A stretch of DNA of 64,000 nucleotides from Streptococcus suis (GTDB taxonomy: Bacteria > Bacillota > Bacilli > Lactobacillales > Streptococcaceae): positions 1,550,001 through 1,614,000 of the forward strand of contig CP025095.1 in the NCBI GenBank assembly GCA_002831545.1, given 5' to 3'. The position numbers and the translations under genes are program-made. Numbering within the stretch: position 1 is the first letter of the stretch; each line of letters opens with the position of its first letter. The notes beneath the pieces were generated by a model. That model was given only the letters and a program-made list of their open reading frames with translations. It was not told the origin of the DNA and ran no database searches. This document shows positions 46,598-56,256 of the stretch, in pieces.

Positions 46598-47851
46598 TCA
46601 AAGTCGAAGTTTATGTCTGATTTTTGTCGCCATATTGCTAATCAATCTTGCATAACGCTCCAATCTTGTTGGACGCATATTTAAAGTCAGTAACTCTTTT
46701 ATGTGACTTAAATTTGTATTTTGGTGTCCAGTATATTCTAAGTGATTGATGCCGTCCAGTATTTCTTTATAGGCAACTTCCGGTGTATATAGAGTACGTA
46801 AACGTTCCACATCAAGCCGAGCCCTATCTGAAAAATTTCTAAAGGATTCAATCACTTGCTCTAACTTAGTCACCAACTCTTCTATATCGCCCAATTTATA
46901 AATTTGACCTGCTGAGAATATTTCAAATGCCGTCAAATGTCCCAAATTATCTGATAGAATTACTGGAAGCCCTCTTAAGATTGCTTCAACATAGACTAAG
47001 CCAAAAGTTTCCATAGATGAAGGGAAAACACAGATATCTCTATCAGTTACTTCTTCCCAAGGATTATCTAAGTTACCTAAAAATTTAACATTTTTCTGTA
47101 ATTTATTTTCATGGATATATTCATCACAAATAGCTTTGTATTTACTATCCCATCCTCCAATAAAAACCAATTCAATATCTAATCTATTTAGTGTCTTATA
47201 TGCTTTTATTAGTTCTAGTTGATTTTTTCCTTCTGTTAATCGACCAACAGAAACAATTCTAACTTGATTGCCTTTTTTTAAAACTTTTGTTTCTTGCTCA
47301 GTATAAGAAATAAACGAATGGACTTTCTTATTAAATAGTGGTGTTAAAAAATTATTTAACTCTCCAGTCACACTAAATAATTCTGAAGAATACTCTTCTA
47401 TGAAGTCAATTTTATCAGCATAATAGGCAAACTCATTTTTAGGAAATTCATGAATTAGCCAGAAATGGGGAACCTTTTGACATGAGGCAGCAATTGCTCC
47501 TTGAAAAACATTAACAGTATTTGAAATAACCAAGTCTATCTCATTTTGCTCAATAATTTCAGCTATGTCTTGAACATTCTGGCGATAGTAGCTTGTAGCC
47601 TCTTCTCTATTAAGGATTTCTCCACCTGGTGCATCCGGCCACCACCACTTAATAGTTGGCAAATAGTAATTCTTAACCCCTACCATTTTATAAAGTTGCT
47701 CATGCTTATCTTGTGGTTCCCCTCCTATTGCATGAGTAACATTTATAACTGTGTGTCCCAGTTGAATAAGGTACTTCATTAGATAATAAATAGACTTCTC
47801 CGCACCATTATCCATACTAGTCGTAGGAGAAATAAACAAAATACGTTTCAT
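46598..47851 (-). CDS. Glycosyltransferase family 4 (GT-B)
   Basis: A 417-residue GT-B enzyme. The N-terminal lobe has SPTTSMDNGAEKSIYYLMKY. The C-terminal donor-binding lobe has VRIVSVGRLTEGKNQLELIK and FPSSMETFGLVYVEAILRGL with the EX7E-type motif. It shares one base with the stop of the upstream fusion protein (TAATG). It is cytoplasmic and probably adds a sugar to the polysaccharide repeat; the substrate is unknown. Confidence 0.85.
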   Translation of the reverse strand: MKRILFISPTTSMDNGAEKSIYYLMKYLIQLGHTVINVTHAIGGEPQDKHEQLYKMVGVKNYYLPTIKWWWPDAPGGEILNREEATSYYRQNVQDIAEIIEQNEIDLVISNTVNVFQGAIAASCQKVPHFWLIHEFPKNEFAYYADKIDFIEEYSSELFSVTGELNNFLTPLFNKKVHSFISYTEQETKVLKKGNQVRIVSVGRLTEGKNQLELIKAYKTLNRLDIELVFIGGWDSKYKAICDEYIHENKLQKNVKFLGNLDNPWEEVTDRDICVFPSSMETFGLVYVEAILRGLPVILSDNLGHLTAFEIFSAGQIYKLGDIEELVTKLEQVIESFRNFSDRARLDVERLRTLYTPEVAYKEILDGINHLEYTGHQNTNLSHIKELLTLNMRPTRLERYARLISNMATKIRHKLRL

Positions 47852-49911
47852 TAGACTAACTCTTCTTTCAAAAAATCATTAATTCTATTTGTTGTAGTGC
47901 AATGATTCATTACAAACTCAAAAGCATTTTTTGCTATTTGTTCTCTCAAGTCTTGTTCAAGAATCAATCTCTCCAATTTACTTTCCCATTCGTTATCATC
48001 TGCTAGAACTCCAGTCACTCCATCTTGAATCATCTCTTCAAATGCTCCAAGATTACTTGCGACTGTCACAACTTTAACTGCTGCCGCTTCTATCCATTTA
48101 ATTTCCGACTTTGCTTCATTAAAGGTTGTGGTTACAAGCGGCGCCAAGTTAATATCAACTTGTGAAATTAAAATTGGAAGCTTTCTCCAATCAACATACT
48201 CATGACTCACAATCTGTTTTTTGAATTTTTGGAATGGTTTCGGAATGTCTAAATATCCTACTATATGTAATTCCACTTGCGGGTACTTTTGAAGTAGATG
48301 TAGCAATGCTTGACTAATTAAATTAAAATTTTCGTTGTGTGTAATTGACCCTGAGAAATATCCTATTTTAACTTTATTGTCGTTCGAATTTTTCTTAACT
48401 TGTAAACTACGCTCAACTAATTCTTTAGACATGACGTTGCGATTCAAAATAACCTTGTTTTTATATTGTTCGAGCTCGTCTTTCAATTTCGAAGTTGATG
48501 TGATAGCATAGTCGCAGAGAGAAAGCATTTTTTTGTAAGCTAAAACACTTGTATCGTAGCCTTTTTTCTCTCTCTTGCTCAAACCTTGGGTAAATTCAAG
48601 TTCATCTGTAAATTTTGTATCAAAAACCAAATCATCAATATCAAAATAAACAGGTCTGTTCTTTATGTGTGCCGCCCTACATATTTCTTTCAGCATATCA
48701 TTGAATGGAGCACGATAAATAATAATATGACTAGCAAACTGTGCATCCTGAAGTTGTACAAGAGAATTATTTATCACTCGGACTGTATAACCAAGTTCTC
48801 TCAATTGCTCAGCCTTATTTAACACACGATAACGTGTACATTGTGGAATAATATTTTCAACACCATCAATAATCAAAATATAAGATTGATTTTCTCTAGT
48901 TTTAAAATCTTCTAATATAGAAGACACCACTTCAATCGGATAATCTGTTTCCTTAGCAATATACTCCATCAAATCTGGAATCTCAGATTCTCTCTCTAAA
49001 CCATGCCAAAAATATTGTTCTCTGTCATAATTTCTAAAGGCCGAATACTTAACTAATGGACAACCTTGCTTTAATAATTTAAGCGGATGAATATACAATG
49101 CACTATCTTTCGTGTCTTTAATCAATGCGTCATACTTAAAGCCTCGATCATGAAAATATTTTGCAAACACAGTTTCATGTTTTCCAATTGCCTTATTACG
49201 AGAATCCGTATCAGAGAGCTTTTCCCAATAATCATAAAATCCTTCATACCTAAGCAAGCTATTTTCAATAACAACAAAATATGATTGTAAGTGCTTAGGA
49301 ATTTTACCATAAGGGTTATAACCAGTAAAGTCTAGTTGCTCCTCACCCATGGAAATTCCCCAAAAGTCTAGCTGATCGGAATTAACCTCAGAGAAAACCT
49401 CTTCTAAATCTCTAAAAGGACCAATATTCGTATCATTAACCAAGATGAGCTGATTATACTGTTGTAACGCCTCTTTTCCAGTATGTATTATCCCGTGTCG
49501 GAAAGCCGCAACGTCATAGCCCTCATTATCTCTTTCCAAAACCTTACCAAATTGTGCTAAACGATTTATATCAGCCTGTGGAAGTTTACCATTTACAACA
49601 ATTAAAACATCTCGAGAAATTTTAGCCAATGCCTCTAAAAAAATTACTTTATAGTCCTGTAAAGACGATTGATGTTCATAAATTGTGTAAATCAAGTAAC
49701 GATTTTTGATATCTGAATAATTATTTCTACGTTGCTTATCACGTTGCAAAGCTAGTAGAGTTCGCTTTATATATTTTGGAATTCTCCAGAAAAACTTTGC
49801 AATATTTTTGGTAAGCTCTAATATATAAAACAATAGCTTGTATTTACCTGATAAGATAAATAATCGCGTTGTGAAATTTCTAATCCACCTTTTCACAGTG
49901 TTACCAATCAC
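47851..49911 (-). CDS. RgpF-like rhamnan synthesis domain fused to a GT-B glycosyltransferase
   Basis: A 686-residue two-domain protein. Residues about 65-340 resemble RgpF (rhamnan synthesis F): YLIYTIYEHQSSLQDYKVIF, RDNEGYDVAAFRHGI, LVNDTNIGPFRDLEEVFSEV, DFWGISMGEEQ and KHLQSYFVVIENSLL. Residues about 345-686 are a GT-B transferase: DGVENIIPQCTRYRVLNKAE, VYFDIDDLVFDTKF, VKIGYFSGSITHNENF and NEAKSEIKWIEAAAVKVVTV. Both activities on one chain suggest two consecutive transfers. A second RgpF-like protein is encoded at 54512-56236, so this one is probably for a variant or side-chain sugar. Confidence 0.85.
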   Translation of the reverse strand: MIGNTVKRWIRNFTTRLFILSGKYKLLFYILELTKNIAKFFWRIPKYIKRTLLALQRDKQRRNNYSDIKNRYLIYTIYEHQSSLQDYKVIFLEALAKISRDVLIVVNGKLPQADINRLAQFGKVLERDNEGYDVAAFRHGIIHTGKEALQQYNQLILVNDTNIGPFRDLEEVFSEVNSDQLDFWGISMGEEQLDFTGYNPYGKIPKHLQSYFVVIENSLLRYEGFYDYWEKLSDTDSRNKAIGKHETVFAKYFHDRGFKYDALIKDTKDSALYIHPLKLLKQGCPLVKYSAFRNYDREQYFWHGLERESEIPDLMEYIAKETDYPIEVVSSILEDFKTRENQSYILIIDGVENIIPQCTRYRVLNKAEQLRELGYTVRVINNSLVQLQDAQFASHIIIYRAPFNDMLKEICRAAHIKNRPVYFDIDDLVFDTKFTDELEFTQGLSKREKKGYDTSVLAYKKMLSLCDYAITSTSKLKDELEQYKNKVILNRNVMSKELVERSLQVKKNSNDNKVKIGYFSGSITHNENFNLISQALLHLLQKYPQVELHIVGYLDIPKPFQKFKKQIVSHEYVDWRKLPILISQVDINLAPLVTTTFNEAKSEIKWIEAAAVKVVTVASNLGAFEEMIQDGVTGVLADDNEWESKLERLILEQDLREQIAKNAFEFVMNHCTTTNRINDFLKEELV

Positions 49912-49920
49912 TTTCTATTA

Positions 49921-50901
49921 TTATCTACTTTTATAAATTTTCAAAAGTTTGTTTTGAATAAATGTTGATACATATATCCCCAGAACTCTGGTCATTAAAC
50001 CTGAGATTCTAAACGAAACAAGTTCTACCCTCTGTGAATATTTTAGCAAATATCTAAATTTTTTCACAAACATTTTTATATCAGAATTATTCAGATATGG
50101 AAATACAAATGGCAAGATGGAAATATAAGAATTTGATAAATAAATCAAAAGTGCTTCTTGTTTCTCATTCGATAGTTGTTTAAAATTCTTTAAATTTTCT
50201 TCAATTCCTCTAAAGGCATGATAGACTTTTTTTTGTGTAATTTTGTTAGTAAAACTTCCATCTCTATTTTGTCTATACATATAATTAGAATTTTCAATGA
50301 CACAACAACAAGTTATTATTTTTAATAGGTCTGCACACCAAATACCATCTTCGTACATTAACCCATCCGGAAACATCAAAGAATCTGCAAATAGTTCTCT
50401 GTGGACACACTTGTTCCAAACAGGAGCAATCAATGCGCCTGTTTCTACAAGTAGAACAGAATCAGTAATAACTTCATGTCTAGGTAATTTTTGAGGGAAA
50501 TCACGAACTCTTATATCAGCATTACCATACCAGTATGAAAATGGATAAATTACTGCATCTACCACTTCCTCGTGAGAATTTAGTTCTTCATTGATTTCAT
50601 CTAAAAAATACACATCAGTCCAAAAATCATCACCATCTAGAAATAAAATATAATCACCACTAGCATTTTTTATTCCTGTATTTCTCGCAATTGATTGCCC
50701 ACCATTAGTTTGGTGAAATACCTTCACCCTATCATCTTTAGCTGCTAATTTATCGCATATATTGGAGGTTATACCATCTGTAGAACCGTCATCTACCAAC
50801 AATATTTCAAATTCTTCATAAGTCTGATTCAGTACACTATACACACATTCTTCCAGATAATCAGCAACATTGTACGCTGGGATAATAACGGAAAACTTCA
50901 C
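49921..50901 (-). CDS. Glycosyltransferase family 2
   Basis: A 326-residue GT2: MKFSVIIPAYNVADYLEECV, EILLVDDGSTDGITS, NGGQSIARNTGIKNASGDYI and the DxD motif FLDGDDFW, with YEDGIWCADLL as acceptor-site acidic residues. It resembles polymer glycosyltransferases of capsule clusters. It is flanked by a GT8 gene (2-bp gap) and the RgpF fusion (9-bp gap). Sugar specificity is unknown. Confidence 0.87.
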   Translation of the reverse strand: MKFSVIIPAYNVADYLEECVYSVLNQTYEEFEILLVDDGSTDGITSNICDKLAAKDDRVKVFHQTNGGQSIARNTGIKNASGDYILFLDGDDFWTDVYFLDEINEELNSHEEVVDAVIYPFSYWYGNADIRVRDFPQKLPRHEVITDSVLLVETGALIAPVWNKCVHRELFADSLMFPDGLMYEDGIWCADLLKIITCCCVIENSNYMYRQNRDGSFTNKITQKKVYHAFRGIEENLKNFKQLSNEKQEALLIYLSNSYISILPFVFPYLNNSDIKMFVKKFRYLLKYSQRVELVSFRISGLMTRVLGIYVSTFIQNKLLKIYKSR

Positions 50902-50903
50902 AC

Positions 50904-51893
50904 CTAGACTCCTTTTTGTAATCTAATTTTCCTATATTTCATGAATACAGGAATTAAGACTGTAATAATTTTATAGCGCAACATAGGAAAAGGCTTCATA
51001 ATCATGTTAAAAAGATTAAAGCAGAAAAAGTAAAACTGCCAACCACTCTCAAATTGAGTACCTCTCCATGGCGTCTGATTTAATGCAGAAACATAGTCTT
51101 CTCTAAATCGATGTTTATTTCCGATTCTCCATGGACGTTCTTCACCTAAAAAATGAACAATACGTGGTTGCTTACGAATTTTTACAAATTCTTCTTTTGA
51201 AATAAACGTTGAAGGCCTACTTAATTTTTCCAACGTACGATATGGATAAACATCAAAAATATTAAAATAATTATAAGTGATTGAGAGTGTTTTTATCTCT
51301 TCTTTCAATGCTCCATTCAGTGCATCTTGATCATTAGCAAAAAGCTCTCCATTTTTTTCTTTATAATAATCAAAAATAATTGTTCCTATACTTTTTGAAC
51401 GCCACCGTTTCAAATCGATTAGAAGAACTCCCGCATTATGATATGTATACGTACCCAAATTTAAGCCTTCTCTTCTCTCAGACGAAGCTGTCGGTTCTGG
51501 GCACATTCCAAGGACTTTCCCCTCCAAATCTACTTCCCATAGCTCCCGAATATTTTCTAAAACTAAAGTATCTCCATCTAAATAGATGATTCTATCAACT
51601 TCTTCGGGCAGTAATTTATCTACAAGTAATCTTGCAAGTACAACCGAAGCCCAACCATTTGTGTCAACTTCAAAATCAAAATATGATTCCAAGTTTTCCA
51701 ATTCAACGATTGTCAATTTATTTCCTCCGTCGGTAACAAATTGATTAAGTTTTTCTTTATTCTGTTGACTTATACCATCTGAGAAAAGATAAAAATGGCA
51801 TGTATCGTCTTCGTTTAATGTTCGCATGATTGAGCCCATACAAGCTGCAACTTGCGGGACAAAAGCATCATTCAATGTAAATAATATATTCAC
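50904..51893 (-). CDS. Glycosyltransferase family 8
   Basis: A 329-residue retaining transferase. The start MNILFTLNDAFVPQVAACMG at GTG 51893, after AGAGGG, matches family starts; a GTG at 51908 is the alternative. The metal-binding DxD is in RIIYLDGDTLVLENI, with HNAGVLLIDLKRWRSK and ANDQDALNGAL, the last typical of GT8. These usually transfer galactose or glucose. It is probably a side-chain enzyme of the polysaccharide. Confidence 0.86.
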   Translation of the reverse strand: MNILFTLNDAFVPQVAACMGSIMRTLNEDDTCHFYLFSDGISQQNKEKLNQFVTDGGNKLTIVELENLESYFDFEVDTNGWASVVLARLLVDKLLPEEVDRIIYLDGDTLVLENIRELWEVDLEGKVLGMCPEPTASSERREGLNLGTYTYHNAGVLLIDLKRWRSKSIGTIIFDYYKEKNGELFANDQDALNGALKEEIKTLSITYNYFNIFDVYPYRTLEKLSRPSTFISKEEFVKIRKQPRIVHFLGEERPWRIGNKHRFREDYVSALNQTPWRGTQFESGWQFYFFCFNLFNMIMKPFPMLRYKIITVLIPVFMKYRKIRLQKGV

Positions 51894-51915
51894 GTTTCCC
51901 TCTTCCACTATCTTC

Positions 51916-53223
51916 TTACAACCAATAATAATCTACTATCAAAAATAGATACATGATAAAGTTAATGACTACTGTGCCAGTGATCCACCGTATCAAATAC
52001 TTCTGTTTTACCGATACACTTACCTGCTCTTTTAACATTAAACATGCCGGAAATAGATAGACTAAAAACGGAGTAAAGTATCTTCCTTGTGCCCCTTGAG
52101 AAATCATTGCATTTGGCCCAATAGCTGTCGGTGTCCATGCAAAATACATGCCCGCTACAATGATAGCTACCTGAACAGGGAGTACAAATAACGACGCAAG
52201 ACCTTCTGTTTTACTTATCTTTAAATTTCCATCATTAAATAATAATAACGTAAAAATGAAAATATCTATGAAAATTAACCAGAGAGGTAGTTGAGTGACA
52301 AACCAGCCAAAATAACCAAAAATACCAACTGTTAAAATACCATTAAGATGATCGTTTCTGTTATTGATAAATAAACTGTTTATCATCACTTTCACAAAGT
52401 GCACGACACCACCTCTGTTATGTAGAAATAGATAGCTAACAAGTAAAACTAGTCCAAACCCCAAAATAAGAATTGGTAATCTTCTCTTTTGAATCCATTT
52501 TAAAATCGAATTAAACTTAGATAAGATGCCTTCAAATTCGAAATCAACAAAAAACAATAGTGCCAAAAGTAAAATATTATTTGCTTTTGTTAAATATAGT
52601 AGCAAGGCTAGTAATATTAAGTTAATAAATTTCCTGGTGGTCAGTACCTTGTCTACCAATAAGTTAACATAAAAAACAAAAAATGCAACAACAGCCAGAT
52701 AGTTCACCACATCATAAGACAGTGAGCCAGCCTGCTGAATCATCATAGGTAAAAGTGAGACAAAAAACAGGGTCATCTTCCCATACTTTATTTTTTTTAT
52801 CAAATAGTAGATACCTATAATATAGACTATTGTATTAAAAAGGCGCCCTATAGTGACCATCATACCATATGACGGATAAATCAATTTACCTACAACTAGA
52901 CCAATTAGCTGAGGTGTACTCATTAACGATTTCAGAGAAAAATCGATAGATAATTTGTCCTTTGAAAAATCACGAATTTTGGTAAAAAGGCTTGAATATT
53001 CTGTAGAATCAACTGCATGAATCTCCGGTTCTGAATACGCAAAATCTGCTGCCCGTAATTCATTCATTGCCTCAGTATCTCTACTTGTCGGAGAATCAAA
53101 TAATATATTCCACGACATAAAAGCATGTGTTGCTTCATCAGGAACCTTTGTCACAGGCATAACAAATATTGAAATCAACAAAAAGGGGATTGCTAACCTT
53201 AAAAATAATTTTTCTATCTTCAT
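51916..53223 (-). CDS. DUF2142 polytopic membrane protein (candidate GT-C enzyme)
   Basis: A 435-residue membrane protein with about ten to twelve segments. The start MKIEKLFLRLAIPFLLISIF at 53223 overlaps the flippase stop as ATGA with GGAAG before it; the longer upstream frame is inside the flippase gene. The segment VMPVTKVPDEATHAFMSWNI, with its acidic pair, is the DUF2142 signature, and the loop after the first segment suits a GT-C active site. By analogy with GacL, it could transfer an undecaprenyl-linked sugar to the polymer outside the membrane. This is inference. Confidence 0.75.
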   Translation of the reverse strand: MKIEKLFLRLAIPFLLISIFVMPVTKVPDEATHAFMSWNILFDSPTSRDTEAMNELRAADFAYSEPEIHAVDSTEYSSLFTKIRDFSKDKLSIDFSLKSLMSTPQLIGLVVGKLIYPSYGMMVTIGRLFNTIVYIIGIYYLIKKIKYGKMTLFFVSLLPMMIQQAGSLSYDVVNYLAVVAFFVFYVNLLVDKVLTTRKFINLILLALLLYLTKANNILLLALLFFVDFEFEGILSKFNSILKWIQKRRLPILILGFGLVLLVSYLFLHNRGGVVHFVKVMINSLFINNRNDHLNGILTVGIFGYFGWFVTQLPLWLIFIDIFIFTLLLFNDGNLKISKTEGLASLFVLPVQVAIIVAGMYFAWTPTAIGPNAMISQGAQGRYFTPFLVYLFPACLMLKEQVSVSVKQKYLIRWITGTVVINFIMYLFLIVDYYWL

Positions 53224-54479
53224 TCTTGTACTTCCCAATTCAAATGTTTTTGCAATTTTAGATATATTACGAAAGAAATTAAAAACCAAGTCCACATCGA
53301 ACTAACAAAAGCAATAGCTGCCCCCAATATTCCATAATATTCTACCAGTGGATTAGAAATCAATATGGATAATAAACAAGAAATTGCAAATGAAATTACG
53401 AGATACTTTTGCTTCCTCAAAACAGTAAGTATGTTATCACAAATGGTTGCAAAGGTACTCGCAATTCCCCCAAGCATTGTTATAATAAAGCTGAGCCAAT
53501 ATTTATTAAGATTCGTTCCGTAGAGAATATTTAATGCTGGAATCCCCAATACTATTCCCCCAACCAAAACTAACACAGCCAATCCGACAACCATTTTAAC
53601 GATACGCTTCTGATATTGTTTAAATTGATTATAGTTCCCAGCTCTTCTATATATAGCCAACTGAGTTATCATGGGTCTAAACAAAATCAACAAAATATTC
53701 ATTGAAAAAACAGGCATAAATAAAATATTAAAATCTCTTTGAACACCTGTTCCTATAACACCTCTCTCAAAAAAAGTATTGAGAGCATATTTAGGTTGAT
53801 TATAGATAGTAACAAGTAAAAATGCATTAATAAATAACGGTAAGCATTCTGACAATATATTTTTAATGGCTTTCAAATTAATTTCTTCTTTGATAATCCT
53901 CGTAAATTGAACCAAATTCGGAACATCAAAAAAGAAAACAAATAAATATGAACTAATTACTAAATAGATTAATGAAAGTAGTAGGTTGTTAGTCATAAAC
54001 AAACCAATTCCAAATGTCAAAATCACAATAGAATTTCTCAAAAAAAGTGATTTACCTGCAATATCTAGCCGAGAATTTTGTTGGAACAATCCTTGAAAAA
54101 CGTCCGACAGAGCATCACTTCCGCGATACAAACAGATTAGGAAAATACAAACAGATTTTTGAAATTCATATTTAGACAGAAAAATATAGCTTAAGGCAAG
54201 TAATAGCATAATAGTGATTGTTATAAGCCTTGTTGCAAGATACTGGCTAAACGAAAACTTTTTCGAAACATCAGTAGCTTGATAATCTCTTACCTGAAAA
54301 CTAGCAATTATTACAAAAAGATTTGCTACTGCATAAGCAAAACTAAAAATATCAGCCTCTAATTCCGTCAACAAACGTGTTACTAGTAACAATAAAAATA
54401 TTGATATTGCTGCTGAAGAAATACTCCCTAATAAATTCCAAATAAATATTGTTTTTGGTGATACTATTTTGCTCTTCAC
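53220..54479 (-). CDS. Polysaccharide flippase (Wzx/MATE-type)
   Basis: A 419-residue protein with about twelve membrane segments. It begins MKSKIVSPKTIFIWNLLGSI, has LLLLVTRLLTELEADIFSFAYAV in the second half of helix 1-2, and later long loops typical of Wzx. The family flips undecaprenyl-linked sugars to the outer face. An ABC exporter (RgpCD) is encoded in the same operon, so this flippase more likely serves side-chain donors (as GacK does) than the main rhamnan. Confidence 0.82.
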   Translation of the reverse strand: MKSKIVSPKTIFIWNLLGSISSAAISIFLLLLVTRLLTELEADIFSFAYAVANLFVIIASFQVRDYQATDVSKKFSFSQYLATRLITITIMLLLALSYIFLSKYEFQKSVCIFLICLYRGSDALSDVFQGLFQQNSRLDIAGKSLFLRNSIVILTFGIGLFMTNNLLLSLIYLVISSYLFVFFFDVPNLVQFTRIIKEEINLKAIKNILSECLPLFINAFLLVTIYNQPKYALNTFFERGVIGTGVQRDFNILFMPVFSMNILLILFRPMITQLAIYRRAGNYNQFKQYQKRIVKMVVGLAVLVLVGGIVLGIPALNILYGTNLNKYWLSFIITMLGGIASTFATICDNILTVLRKQKYLVISFAISCLLSILISNPLVEYYGILGAAIAFVSSMWTWFLISFVIYLKLQKHLNWEVQE

Positions 54480-54511
54480 ACTATCTTCCCCTTGTTTGTC
54501 ATCCGTTATCC

Positions 54512-56236
54512 CTAATTTTTTAATAGAGATTTCTTTATCATCTTAAACACACTTACAATCCCAACTGATATTATCTTTAGTGTCCTTCTCAGTCCAATTT
54601 GTAAAAATTCCTTTTCTTCAATAATTAAACGCAATTCTCTTTCGCTAGAAAAACTAATCTTTTCCAAGATTGGACTCACATTTTCAGTATTCTCGACCAC
54701 TGCATAATCGTTTGATAAATCCCACGCGCTATAAATAAATAATATTGGAACTAGCAATAATCTATCTTCTTTTGAAAAATCAATGTTTCTAAATTTGTCC
54801 TCAATCTTTTTATAGTGTTCTGTTTTTATCCAATACCAACTTACTTCTTCTCCAATTATATAAGGCAGTTTATAAAAATCAACTTTCTTAGTTCTCACAA
54901 GTGATTCATAGAGTATATTCAATTGACGAATAAGTTCTGGATTGCCCTCTCGAAGACTTTGTCTATCATATCTTTGATTGGTTGTTAAGTCTGGAATAAC
55001 TACAGCCAAGCTAGATTGTGATTCAAAATTAGAAATCACTGCATCAAATGATGTAAAAAACATTTTCCTCAACTGATACCTGTCAATAATATCCTCTACA
55101 GAATATTTTGTTTCATTTGTTTGTTTGACAGTTATATGAGCAAGATATTTGGCATCTCCCATATAGTTGTTTACTATTTCAAAAAATTGTAATTCATCTG
55201 TGACTTTTACAATCTGTGCTCTCAATTGGTAGGTGAATAAACATCTCTCAACTATACTACACTTATTTGAAAAATCAGCTTCTGGCAATGTTATTAGTAA
55301 CTGGCACCGATCGGCTATTTTGCATAACTCTTCAATATACTCTTCAAAAATAGACACTGATTCTATATGAACATGAAGAAGTACCGACGTCGAAGAACGA
55401 ACGGTCTCTGTCGTTTGCGAAACCCGTATTTGAGGAATAAAACTCATACCCGGAATGATTATCTGCCTCAAATGCCTCTCGATTAATTCAACTGGATATT
55501 TCGTTTTCATCCTAATAAGATGTAATAAAGAGTATATTCTGTCTGGATATTCGGTAAAACTCTTTATTTTTATGAATGGAACGTTATTTTTAAGAATAAC
55601 TTCTGGATATTCTAATGTAATGTTGCTATTTTTAAGGGTTTTACAATAAATGGACGTATCTAATACACACTTATAGCTATAACCCTCTGATAAAAGTATT
55701 TTTGTCAATTGGCTCTCATATAATTTTATAACATCTTGAATATCTGTTAACTCACTTACCGATGACCAAAAACCAACAAATGCTTGACTCTGCAAGATTC
55801 GTTTCTTAAATACCATAAAATATGATTGTAAATGTTCCGGGACAACTACACTATCTATTTTTGTCTCTAAATGATTGGTCATCCCCCAAAAATCTACATC
55901 AACATCACTGTCAAATCGACTATAATAATCCTCTAGGTTCCAGAGGGGGCCGAAACATGTATCATTCATCAGAGTTACCGAATCATATTGATAAAATGTT
56001 ACTTGATTCAGCCCTTCTTTCCATGCCGCAAAATCATAACCAATATTATCTCTTTGGATAAAAAAATCAATCAGTCGTTCCGACTGTAAATATTGTACTA
56101 TGTCTTTTGAAACATGGCTGTTAGAAACAAAAACTATGTCTGAATAAATACTTCGTATCGACTTTAATTGATAATAAATATATTCACTGACAACATTATA
56201 TTTATTATAGTGAACATATACCAACAAACGCGACAT
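54512..56236 (-). CDS. Rhamnan synthesis protein F (RgpF-like)
   Basis: A 574-residue protein. The start MSRLLVYVHYNKYNVVSEYI at 56236 follows GGAGG by 4 nt; the 13-residue upstream extension is rejected. RgpF motifs are FIQRDNIGYDFAAWKEGLNQ, LMNDTCFGPLWNLEDY, DFWGMTNH and HLQSYFMVFKKRIL, then ALIERH-type residues before a divergent C-terminal half (after about 300) with no clear family match. In S. mutans RgpF is needed for rhamnan polymerisation. It lies just after rgpD, the usual order. Confidence 0.85.
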   Translation of the reverse strand: MSRLLVYVHYNKYNVVSEYIYYQLKSIRSIYSDIVFVSNSHVSKDIVQYLQSERLIDFFIQRDNIGYDFAAWKEGLNQVTFYQYDSVTLMNDTCFGPLWNLEDYYSRFDSDVDVDFWGMTNHLETKIDSVVVPEHLQSYFMVFKKRILQSQAFVGFWSSVSELTDIQDVIKLYESQLTKILLSEGYSYKCVLDTSIYCKTLKNSNITLEYPEVILKNNVPFIKIKSFTEYPDRIYSLLHLIRMKTKYPVELIERHLRQIIIPGMSFIPQIRVSQTTETVRSSTSVLLHVHIESVSIFEEYIEELCKIADRCQLLITLPEADFSNKCSIVERCLFTYQLRAQIVKVTDELQFFEIVNNYMGDAKYLAHITVKQTNETKYSVEDIIDRYQLRKMFFTSFDAVISNFESQSSLAVVIPDLTTNQRYDRQSLREGNPELIRQLNILYESLVRTKKVDFYKLPYIIGEEVSWYWIKTEHYKKIEDKFRNIDFSKEDRLLLVPILFIYSAWDLSNDYAVVENTENVSPILEKISFSSERELRLIIEEKEFLQIGLRRTLKIISVGIVSVFKMIKKSLLKN

Positions 56237-56256
56237 TCTGCCTCCGTTATATTTTG

